From Candidatus Omnitrophota bacterium (lineage in GTDB: Bacteria > Omnitrophota > Gorgyraeia > Duberdicusellales > 4484-171), in assembly GCA_028702365.1 (NCBI GenBank), contig JAQVOZ010000121.1:1-5212 (forward strand): a stretch of DNA of 5,212 nucleotides, written 5' to 3'. The notes below the pieces were generated by a model. That model was not told where the DNA came from, did no database searches, and saw nothing but the letters and a program-made list of their open reading frames with translations. The position numbers and the translations under genes are program-made. Below, piece by piece: positions 1 through 5,212 of this stretch. The stretch's first letter is position 1. The number at the start of each line of letters is the position of its first letter.

Positions 1-269
1 AAAAAATATCAAAAATAAAAATAAACCTTCCGGAGAATCTGCAGGTAAAGTTTCTTCCGAAAACCAAAGAGTTAAATACCCCATGGTTTAATTTTAAATC
101 AGTCTGCGCCCAGGGCAAGAATTCAATAGACATATACAGAGAGTTCAGCGTAATCAAAAGATTTGTTGAGCCCGATGAATATATGGAATTTAAGAAAAAT
201 ATGGAAGAAGTATTTTATCTTTTGAAAGAAGAAGCAATTTTAGAGAAGTACACAGATAATCACAGATAA
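1..269 (+). CDS. C-terminal fragment of a probable DUF3857/transglutaminase-like protein (5' truncated)
   Basis: An open frame (first full codon at 3) enters from the left edge and ends at TAA 267-269, giving about 88 residues of a C-terminus. The fragment has an LPENLQVKFLP segment, then a beta-rich stretch with IDIYREFSVIKRFVEPDEY, then a closing helix (EFKKNMEEVFYLLKEEAIL). This order (LP..v.....P, then a basic strand ending in v.p.eY, then a final amphipathic helix) resembles the tail of large DUF3857-plus-transglutaminase proteins, which are usually exported or periplasmic and of poorly known function. The assignment rests on pattern memory only, because the catalytic transglutaminase core lies outside the window. 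The last six residues (YTDNHR) are encoded by the dispersed repeat at 249-268, so the native C-terminus was probably altered by the repeat. The TPR gene follows 62 bases downstream on the same strand. Confidence 0.6.
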   Translation, partial: KISKIKINLPENLQVKFLPKTKELNTPWFNFKSVCAQGKNSIDIYREFSVIKRFVEPDEYMEFKKNMEEVFYLLKEEAILEKYTDNHR

Positions 270-316
270 CAAATCACAGGCTGCCGCAGATAAAACTATC
301 TGTGCTAATCTGTGTA
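249..316. repeat. Imperfect inverted repeat of the ACAGAT type
   Basis: The left arm is 249-268 (tacacagataatcacagata) and the right arm is 297-316 (tatctgtgctaatctgtgta). They are reverse complements at 18 of 20 positions and are separated by 28 bases. The spacer holds AAATCACA (271-278) and a further GCAGAT. The left arm contains the stop of the upstream gene. The right arm ends just before the GGAG that precedes the TPR gene start. The same unit recurs at 3889-3904, which suggests a dispersed intergenic repeat. RNA from this stretch could fold into a long hairpin, but no U-run follows, so it does not look like an intrinsic terminator. Confidence 0.75.
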
Positions 317-318
317 AT

Positions 319-322
319 GGAG
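319..322 (+). promoter_or_regulatory. Shine-Dalgarno site of the TPR gene
   Basis: GGAG sits 9 bases before ATG 332. It decides between three in-frame starts (302, 317, 332). It is the only well-spaced ribosome site in front of a recognised gene in this window. Confidence 0.55.
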
Positions 323-331
323 CGAAACGGC

Positions 332-715
332 ATGACGAAACGAAAAAAGAAAGATTTCGAAATAAAATTTTACGAAGGATTACTTTCTAAAAATCCTAAT
401 TTTTTCCACGCACTCGTAACGCTCGGCGATGCTTATACGAGGAAGGGTTTTTACGAGGAAGGCCTTGAGGTTGATAGAAAACTTGTGAGCCTTAAGCCTG
501 AAGACCCGACTGCCCGCTACAATTTTGCCTGCAGCCTTTCCCTGATGGGGGAGGTTGAGGAGGCATTCAAGGAACTCAAGAGGGCAATTCTTTTAGGCTA
601 CGATGATTTTTCTTATATACTAAAAGACCCGGACCTTGAGAACTTAAGAAAACACCAGAAATTCAGTGTTTTTTTAAGTAAACTTAAAAAGCTTAAACTA
701 TCCAGCCAGGTATAA
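332..715 (+). CDS. Small tetratricopeptide-repeat (TPR) protein
   Basis: The protein is 127 residues and has about two TPR units. The first (about 22-55) includes LGDAYTRKGFYEEGLEVDRK and the second (about 59-90) includes YNFACSLSLMGEVEEAFKEL. Both show the helix-turn-helix pattern with G-Y and A-F/L positions typical of TPRs. A short tail follows with DPDLENLRKHQKF, which resembles the closing segment of small 'TPR end-of-group' proteins. The basic N-terminus (TKRKKKDFEIK) is not a signal peptide, so the protein is probably cytoplasmic. TPRs bind other proteins, but no partner can be named. I chose ATG 332 because GGAG at 319-322 lies 9 bases upstream. In-frame ATG 317 and GTG 302 also exist, but GTG 302 lies inside the inverted repeat and neither has a ribosome site. 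It may be co-transcribed with the upstream gene. Confidence 0.85.
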   Translation: MTKRKKKDFEIKFYEGLLSKNPNFFHALVTLGDAYTRKGFYEEGLEVDRKLVSLKPEDPTARYNFACSLSLMGEVEEAFKELKRAILLGYDDFSYILKDPDLENLRKHQKFSVFLSKLKKLKLSSQV

Positions 716-716
716 T

Positions 717-745
717 TTGCATATTCTGAAAAAATCTGTTATATA
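717..745 (+). promoter_or_regulatory. Possible sigma70-type promoter for the PilZ-toroid gene
   Basis: TTGCAT (717-722) is separated by 17 bases from TATATA (740-745), and TG at 737-738 gives an extended -10 form (TGT-TATATA). The -35 box is weak (3 of 6 matches to TTGACA) and the -10 box matches 4 of 6. It lies directly after the TPR stop and would start RNA near 752, ahead of both candidate starts (786 and 828). Chance matches are common in AT-rich DNA, so this is a candidate only. The rest of the gap (746-827) shows no hairpin or other signal. Confidence 0.25.
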
Positions 746-827
746 GACCTTAGGGGCTGATTATTGGCGGGTAAATCAATTCTCCGTGGGCGCATATTTT
801 CCTTTCCGTACCATATTCTATAAATTT

Positions 828-2801
828 ATGGATAATAGGAGAAAATACATAAGGATTTCTACTGTTTTGCCTGTAGAATTCTGTATTATTGACGAAGGGA
901 ATAAGCGGATAACTCCCTGGCTGCAAGGCTTTACTCACGATATTGGCAAGGGCGGTTTATGCCTTCTGATAAATGACCTCTGGTGGGGTTTTTGGGATAA
1001 ACTTAAAGCAAAAGACAGTAAGCTCCTGCTTCATGTAAACATACCATTCAAATCACAAACCATAAATGCAAATGCGAAAGTTGCCTGGGCTTCCCAGGAA
1101 AAACAAAAAGATTTTTACAGATATGCAATAGGGCTTCAATTGTTTGCAAAAGACGAAGATTTGAAAACCCTTTTTAATTATGCATTATTCCATAAATTTA
1201 CTCCTTTAGTCTTGAAGGGAGTCATAGCCGCACTCCTTCTTTTCTCAACCGCCTTCTTTCTAAGGGCCCATATGCTTACCGCAGAAAACAGGACTTTAGT
1301 TAAAAATTATGTTAATATTTTAAACCGCAGCAGCGGCATTAAAGAATTTATCGATGAGGGGCAAAAAAAGAATGCTTCTTTTGATGAAAGCCAGAAAAAA
1401 ATAAACGAAAAAATAAGTTTACTGGAAGCTCAAATTAAAAACTACGCTAAAGAAGAAATCTCTGACAGAGGTTTGGCCAAAGGAAAAATTAATTCCGCAG
1501 AAAAGGAAATTGATATTTTAACAAAAGAAAGCGAATTTTTGAAAGCAAAACAAAAAGAATACAACGAAGCATCTTTGGGCCTAAGGCGCGAATTCAAAGA
1601 TTTAGAATACGAGAAAATACGCGCTGCAGATAAAGTGATAAAAGGTGTATATTCCTGGATAAAAAACCGGCAGGACCTGGTAAGCGGGCTTGTTTTAAGT
1701 TACGAAGGAGATCAGAATCTTAAAAAGATAAGTTTTACCTACGATCAGGCGCTCGCCGCAATTACTTTTGTCATCTTAAACGACAGAGAAAGAGCAGAAA
1801 AGATTTTCAGTTTCTATTTAAAAAAGATAGATAAGGGAGAAAATATATTTAATGCATATTATACGCAGGGTGATTGTGCCGAGTACGTTGCGCATAGCGG
1901 GCCAAATGCATGGATAGGCATAGCAGTTTTAGATTATTATAAGGAAACCAAAGACAAAAAATATCTTCCTATCGCTGAAAAAGTTTCTGATTTCCTGCTT
2001 CAGATGATGGATAAGGAGGGCGGTATAAAAGGCGGCCCTACGGTTGAATGGTATTCTACCGAGCACAATCTCGATGCTTTCGCTTTTTTTAAATCTTTTT
2101 ATGAAATAACCAAAAATGAAAAATACCTTAAAGCAGCAGAAAAAATAAAAAATTGGATTTCCCGCTATGCATATACAAGTTACGGCCCGCCGGTTAATAG
2201 GGGAAAAGGCGATAGCACCATAGCAACTGATACATACGCCTGGTCAGTCACTGCCTTTGGCGCGGATGAACTTTTATCTTTGAATATGAATCCGGAAAGG
2301 ATACTTGAATTTGCGGTCGACAACTGCGAAGTGTCCACTAACTTTAAACACAAAGAAAGAGAAATTTCCGTTAAGGGTTTTGACTTTGCTAAATACAGGA
2401 ACTGTGCGCGGGGAGGAGTGGTCTCCTGCGAATGGACTGCGCAGATGGTTTTATCTTTCGAAATAATGGCAGATTATTATCAATTGAAAAACCCGGGTAA
2501 ATCCAGGGAATATCTAAATAAATCTGTTTTCTACTCCAACGAATTACAGAAAATGCTTATTACGTCCCCTTCGAAAATAGGGATAGAAGATCCTTGCCTG
2601 CCTTATGCCTCAAGCGCAGATATTGATACCGGCCATGGCTGGCGTACTCCAAGCGGAGACCGTACCGGTTCTTTGTCTTCTTCTGCCTATTTTCTTATTG
2701 CGTATTTAGGGTATAATCCTCTAAAAGGAGAATTTCTTAGTATGTCTTTAAAAAACTTATATGAAACAGAGCCCTATAGATTTGCTTCAGAAACTAATTA
2801 G
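828..2801 (+). CDS. PilZ domain - transmembrane helix - coiled coil - six-hairpin (alpha/alpha)-toroid protein
   Basis: The protein is 657 residues from ATG 828, and positions below use that numbering. Residues 1-115 form a PilZ domain, the cyclic-di-GMP receptor fold: RKYIR (5-9) fits the RxxxR motif, DIGKGG (38-43) sits where D/NxSxxG is expected, and AIGLQLF (about 100-106) fits the closing strand. One hydrophobic helix (about 126-147, LVLKGVIAALLLFSTAFFL) should place the N-terminus in the cytoplasm and the rest outside. Residues about 170-265 are charged and heptad-like, so probably a coiled coil. Residues about 285-632 show helical-hairpin repeats with SGPNAWIGIA, WYSTEHNLDAFAFF, TDTYAW and CEWTAQMVLSF, which resemble the six-hairpin glycosidase-like superfamily. 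The substrate is unknown. An in-frame GTG at 786 would add 14 residues. I prefer 828 because PilZ proteins usually begin just before the RxxxR motif, but neither start has a Shine-Dalgarno. The 3' end overlaps the M20 gene by 41 bases. Confidence 0.8.
   Translation: MDNRRKYIRISTVLPVEFCIIDEGNKRITPWLQGFTHDIGKGGLCLLINDLWWGFWDKLKAKDSKLLLHVNIPFKSQTINANAKVAWASQEKQKDFYRYAIGLQLFAKDEDLKTLFNYALFHKFTPLVLKGVIAALLLFSTAFFLRAHMLTAENRTLVKNYVNILNRSSGIKEFIDEGQKKNASFDESQKKINEKISLLEAQIKNYAKEEISDRGLAKGKINSAEKEIDILTKESEFLKAKQKEYNEASLGLRREFKDLEYEKIRAADKVIKGVYSWIKNRQDLVSGLVLSYEGDQNLKKISFTYDQALAAITFVILNDRERAEKIFSFYLKKIDKGENIFNAYYTQGDCAEYVAHSGPNAWIGIAVLDYYKETKDKKYLPIAEKVSDFLLQMMDKEGGIKGGPTVEWYSTEHNLDAFAFFKSFYEITKNEKYLKAAEKIKNWISRYAYTSYGPPVNRGKGDSTIATDTYAWSVTAFGADELLSLNMNPERILEFAVDNCEVSTNFKHKEREISVKGFDFAKYRNCARGGVVSCEWTAQMVLSFEIMADYYQLKNPGKSREYLNKSVFYSNELQKMLITSPSKIGIEDPCLPYASSADIDTGHGWRTPSGDRTGSLSSSAYFLIAYLGYNPLKGEFLSMSLKNLYETEPYRFASETN
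2725..2730 (+). promoter_or_regulatory. Strong Shine-Dalgarno-like AAGGAG inside the end of the PilZ-toroid gene
   Basis: AAGGAG lies 11 bases before ATG 2742, which is in frame with the PilZ-toroid gene and would give a 19-residue peptide ending at the same stop (2801). It is 30 bases before ATG 2761 of the M20 gene, too far for direct use. It may load ribosomes near the overlap and help coupling, or it may be coincidence (codons for K-G-E). Confidence 0.3.
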
Positions 2802-3897
2802 AATAGATTCGCAAAATCCCCCGGGTAACGAAAGAAAGATAATTTATTTCATCCGGGATTATCTTAAAGAATTGGGGATAGCCTCAAAGATTTACGAATT
2901 TAAAAAGGACAGGCTTAATCTAGTCTGCAAACTAGCTTCGAATAATTCCAGAAAAAAAATTTTATTTACTCCGCATGTTGATACGGTGCCGGCTACAGGC
3001 GCGTGGCGCAAGCCCCCGCTTTCTGCAGAAATACATAAAGGAAGAATTTACGGCAGAGGGGCAACGGATTGCAAAGTTAATGTGGCAGCTGCGTTGTATC
3101 TAATAAAAAAATTAAAAAAAGAAAAAACAATTCTAAAAAATATCGATTTAATTTTTGCTTTCACCGGTGATGAAGAAACAGGCAGCCACAACGGCATAAT
3201 TCCGCTTGCGAAACATTTAAAAGGAATAGATTATGGCATTGTGCTTGATAGCGATGAATTTGATATTGTTGTCGCGCAAAAAGGGCTACTGCATTTACGG
3301 GTTGAACTTTTCGGCCGGGAAGCACATGGGGCATATCCGGATGAAGGCGTAAATGCAGTCGAGAAAGGAGTATTTATACTAAATGAGATTTTAACGGAAA
3401 AATTTCAGTTTACGCCGCATCCTTTATTAAAAAAGCCTACCATAAATATCGGCAAGTTTGACGGCGGCGACAAGGTAAACGTTGTTGCGGGCTTTTGTTT
3501 TTTTGATATAGATATAAGGTATCTTCCCGGGGAGAGGGATAAAGATATCATAAAATGCATAGAAAAAATAATTAAAAAGCAAAAAATAAAATATAAAATA
3601 AAAATCCTTGCCCATCAAAAACCAATTGAAATCGATAAAAATATCCCGGCGATTAAAATATTGCGCAGCGTCCTTAAAAAAAATAAGATAAAAGAAAAGT
3701 TACAGCCAAGCTTTGGGGCAACGGTAATAACCTTTCTAAAGGATGTCGGGGTTGAGTCTTTTTCTTTCGGTTTCGGTTCAAAGAGAAATGCCCATGTTAA
3801 AAATGAATCTGTTAAAATAAATAATCTTAATAAGGGTGTAAAAGTTTTGGAAGATTATGTTAAAAAGTTGGATGGTTATTTTGAACATACAGATTAA
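2761..3897 (+). CDS. M20-family metallopeptidase / amidohydrolase (ArgE/DapE/ACY1/CPG2 type)
   Basis: The protein is 378 residues, normal for the family, with no signal peptide, so probably cytoplasmic. M20 enzymes use two zinc ions to cleave amide bonds of N-acyl amino acids or small peptides. Expected residues are visible: H72 and D74 in PHVDTVP; D103 in GRGATDCK as bridging metal ligand; E138 (general base) and E139 (ligand) in TGDEETGS; D163 or D165 as the next ligand; and H345 in NAHVKNE as the last ligand. The dimerisation/lid domain carries H189 in REAHGAYPDEGVNAVEKG and R253 in DIDIRYLPGE. The loop before the last ligand reads FGATVITF rather than the GGTDA-like form of many relatives, so the substrate (ArgE-, DapE- or dipeptidase-like) cannot be settled. 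ATG 2761 is the first possible start, since TAA at 2749-2751 closes the frame upstream. It overlaps the PilZ-toroid gene by 41 bases. The final residues (HTD) and the stop lie in a dispersed repeat. Confidence 0.9.
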   Translation: MKQSPIDLLQKLIRIDSQNPPGNERKIIYFIRDYLKELGIASKIYEFKKDRLNLVCKLASNNSRKKILFTPHVDTVPATGAWRKPPLSAEIHKGRIYGRGATDCKVNVAAALYLIKKLKKEKTILKNIDLIFAFTGDEETGSHNGIIPLAKHLKGIDYGIVLDSDEFDIVVAQKGLLHLRVELFGREAHGAYPDEGVNAVEKGVFILNEILTEKFQFTPHPLLKKPTINIGKFDGGDKVNVVAGFCFFDIDIRYLPGERDKDIIKCIEKIIKKQKIKYKIKILAHQKPIEIDKNIPAIKILRSVLKKNKIKEKLQPSFGATVITFLKDVGVESFSFGFGSKRNAHVKNESVKINNLNKGVKVLEDYVKKLDGYFEHTD

Positions 3898-3940
3898 CGC
3901 AGATATTTTTTAAAATCACAATATACAAATCACAAATTAT
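3889..3940. repeat. Second copy of the ACAGAT-type dispersed repeat with AAATCACA tandem units
   Basis: ACAGATTAACGCAGAT (3889-3904) matches the reverse complement of the right arm at 297-316 in 14 of 16 positions and resembles the left arm at 252-267. It is followed by a T-run and then two 14-base units, 3913-3926 and 3927-3940, both starting with AAATCACA. The same octamer occurs in the first repeat at 271-278. The M20 stop (TAA 3895-3897) lies within the copy. The stretch fills almost the whole 47-base gap before era. Confidence 0.6.
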
Positions 3941-3944
3941 AAAT

Positions 3945-5060
3945 ATGCTAAATAATAGTTTTAAATCTGGTTTCGTAGCCATAATCGGCAGGCCGAATGT
4001 CGGCAAATCAACAATGCTTAATGCGCTTTTAAAGACAAAAATAAGCATTGTTTCGCCTGTTCCGCAGACTACCCGGCATCAGATAAAAGGCATTTTAAAT
4101 TTAAAAAATGCGCAGGCTGTTTTCGTAGATACCCCAGGTATCCATTCATTTAAGGATAATCTCGCTGCACAGTTAAATACGGTTGCTAAGCAGTCAATTG
4201 AAGGCTGTGATTTGATTTTATATGTGGTTGATATTTCGCGCAGCCTCGGAAAAGAAGAATTTGAGATAATTAATTTTCTCATCCGGCAGAATATAAAAAC
4301 TATAATGGTGCTTAATAAACTTGATTTAGGAACCGAAGTTTTAAATGAATATATAGACTGCTGGAGGCGCGTTGTTGACAGCGAAAAAATAAAAAATGAC
4401 CCCCTTATTTATTATCTTCCAATTTCTGCGAGGTTTAATAAAAATATCGAGGTCCTTCGCGACGTAATTGTGGAAAATCTTCCGCAAGCAGTGCCTTTTT
4501 ATGACGATAAGACATTAACCGATTTTCCGCTTAAGTTTCGTATAGCAGATATAGTAAGAGAAAAATTATTCACTATATTATCGGAAGAGCTGCCGCATTC
4601 TTTGGCTGTTGAGGTAGAATCGATTAAAGATATGCCGCAGGGAAGCAGGCTCGAAGAGGCTGAAGAAGAAAACGAACCTCCTATTAGCGGAGATGAAGAA
4701 GAGGAAACGACAGAAGAAGAAATCGCCGAAGAAGATGAAGATTTGGAAGAAGAGAATGAAGAAGAAATTGAAGAGGGAGAATATGAAGACCCTTTGCTTT
4801 CTTCGTCAGTCGTTCCGCAAGATCTTGCAAAAACCGGGTTCATCCATATAAAGGTAAATATTTACGTGAACCGGCCTTCGCAGAAAAAAATTGTAATCGG
4901 CGCTGGCGGTAAACTTATAAAAGAAATAGGAGCTCAAGCCCGCCAGGAGATAGAAACAATTTTCGGCAAAAAAGTTTTTCTGGATATCTGGGTAACGGTG
5001 TTAAAAGACTGGCAGGATAAACCAAGAATTCTTCAGGAGCTCGGTTATTGGCTTACCTAA
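3945..5060 (+). CDS. era: GTPase Era with an acidic insertion in the KH domain
   Basis: Era is an essential GTPase that binds 16S rRNA near its 3' end and assists assembly of the 30S subunit. The GTPase motifs are all present: GRPNVGKS (15-22, P-loop), PQTTRHQIKGI (40-50, switch I with T43), DTPGIH (62-67), NKLD (124-127) and SA (161-162). The KH domain begins with REKLFTILSEELPHSLAVEVE (205-225) and ends with IYVNRPSQKKIVIGAGGKLIKEIG and the LGYW tail. At 371 residues it is about 70 longer than the usual ~300. The extra length is an insert at about 229-296, between the first KH strand and the strand leading to IYVNRPSQKK. Of residues 237-282, 30 of 46 are Asp or Glu and none is Lys or Arg. 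The reading frame is intact through the insert. ATG 3945 has no Shine-Dalgarno, and the preceding gap is repeat sequence. A weak TTGAAC/TATTTT pair at 3881-3909 might serve as promoter. Confidence 0.96.
   Translation: MLNNSFKSGFVAIIGRPNVGKSTMLNALLKTKISIVSPVPQTTRHQIKGILNLKNAQAVFVDTPGIHSFKDNLAAQLNTVAKQSIEGCDLILYVVDISRSLGKEEFEIINFLIRQNIKTIMVLNKLDLGTEVLNEYIDCWRRVVDSEKIKNDPLIYYLPISARFNKNIEVLRDVIVENLPQAVPFYDDKTLTDFPLKFRIADIVREKLFTILSEELPHSLAVEVESIKDMPQGSRLEEAEEENEPPISGDEEEETTEEEIAEEDEDLEEENEEEIEEGEYEDPLLSSSVVPQDLAKTGFIHIKVNIYVNRPSQKKIVIGAGGKLIKEIGAQARQEIETIFGKKVFLDIWVTVLKDWQDKPRILQELGYWLT
4653..4790 (+). repeat. GAA/GAG-rich low-complexity tract encoding the acidic Era insert
   Basis: This purine-rich stretch is built largely of GAA, GAG and GAT codons and encodes residues 237-282 of Era. 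The codons vary (GAA, GAG, GAT, with ACA, ATC, GCC and others between), so it is degenerate rather than a clean trinucleotide repeat. It may have grown by slippage and then diverged under selection to stay acidic. Confidence 0.7.
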
Positions 5061-5077
5061 ATTTAACCCGCGTTTTC

Positions 5078-5212
5078 ATGAACATACTAAATTTAATCAA
5101 ATCCCGCCGTTCAGTGAGAAAATTTAAAAAAACCGATATTTCCGCCGAAACTATTGGGAAAATTTTAGAGGCAGGCAAGTGGGCGCCGTCAGGCCTTAAT
5201 AACCAGCCCTGG
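5078..5212 (+). CDS. Nitroreductase-family flavoprotein, N-terminal fragment (3' truncated)
   Basis: Forty-five codons are visible, from ATG 5078 to the window edge. The protein begins MNILNLIKSRRSVRKF, where the SRRSVR segment is the FMN-phosphate-binding arginine motif of the nitroreductase family. It continues to ILEAGKWAPSGLNNQPW, the family's second hallmark, which contacts the flavin. Members are usually cytoplasmic FMN enzymes of about 170-220 residues that reduce nitro compounds, quinones, flavins or other acceptors with NAD(P)H. The substrate cannot be told from this part. The start lies 17 bases after the era stop, so co-transcription with era is likely. No Shine-Dalgarno is evident. 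Confidence 0.92.
   Translation, partial: MNILNLIKSRRSVRKFKKTDISAETIGKILEAGKWAPSGLNNQPW

Noticed and set aside
249..316. Inverted repeat as an intrinsic terminator
   Set aside because: The loop is 28 bases, the stem is not GC-rich, and no U-run follows the right arm.
249..316. CRISPR-like array
   Set aside because: Too few units, no regular spacers, and arms in inverted rather than direct orientation.
750..938. Reverse-strand frame of 62 codons over the PilZ start
   Set aside because: It lies opposite a recognised PilZ domain and shows no family features.
3427..3618. Reverse-strand frame rich in Phe and Tyr
   Set aside because: Shadow of the Lys/Ile-rich part of the M20 gene; the hydrophobicity comes from complementing AAA-rich codons.
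3881..3909. TTGAAC / TATTTT pair, 17-base spacing, as an era promoter
   Set aside because: Each box matches only 4 of 6, and the DNA is AT-rich and partly repeat, so chance is likely. Mentioned under era but not called.
3860..4282. Two reverse-strand frames opposite the start of era (3860-4048 and 4079-4282)
   Set aside because: Both are complements of the certain era or M20 coding sequence with no recognisable domain.
4499..4843. Reverse-strand open frame rich in serine
   Set aside because: It is the complement of the GAA/GAG-rich acidic tract of era (TTC/CTC/TCT give Ser and Phe). It has no domain, and era is certain on the + strand.

Overview
The window is an AT-rich bacterial segment with densely packed genes, all on the + strand. 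The codon and intergenic style is AT-rich with many A/T homopolymers. Most starts lack a clear Shine-Dalgarno sequence. The (alpha/alpha)-toroid protein with an STEHN-type motif and the dispersed 'ACAGATTAACACAGAT'-like repeats recall uncultured lineages such as Omnitrophota. This taxonomic guess is an inference and is not proven by the sequence. There is no sign of phage, transposase, CRISPR, tRNA or rRNA.

Layout: (1) The 3' end of a gene (1-269) resembles the C-terminus of DUF3857/transglutaminase-like proteins, and its stop codon lies inside a dispersed repeat. (2) An imperfect inverted repeat (249-316) leads into (3) a small TPR protein (332-715). (4) After a short gap with a possible promoter comes a large, unusual membrane protein (828-2801): an N-terminal PilZ domain, one transmembrane helix, a coiled coil and a C-terminal six-hairpin (alpha/alpha)-toroid domain. 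(5) An M20-family metallopeptidase/deacylase (2761-3897) overlaps the end of that gene by 41 bases. Its stop also falls inside a copy of the same repeat type. (6) The GTPase Era (3945-5060) carries a highly acidic insertion in its C-terminal KH domain. (7) The 5' end of a nitroreductase-family gene (5078-5212) runs off the window.

How they may work together: genes 4 and 5 overlap and are probably translationally coupled. Together they suggest a c-di-GMP-responsive envelope protein made alongside a cytoplasmic amidohydrolase, but no pathway can be assigned. Era is a housekeeping ribosome-assembly factor, and its neighbours here look incidental. The most notable points are the PilZ-TM-coiled-coil-toroid architecture, the acidic Era insertion, and the two repeat copies that each supply the stop codon of the gene they follow.
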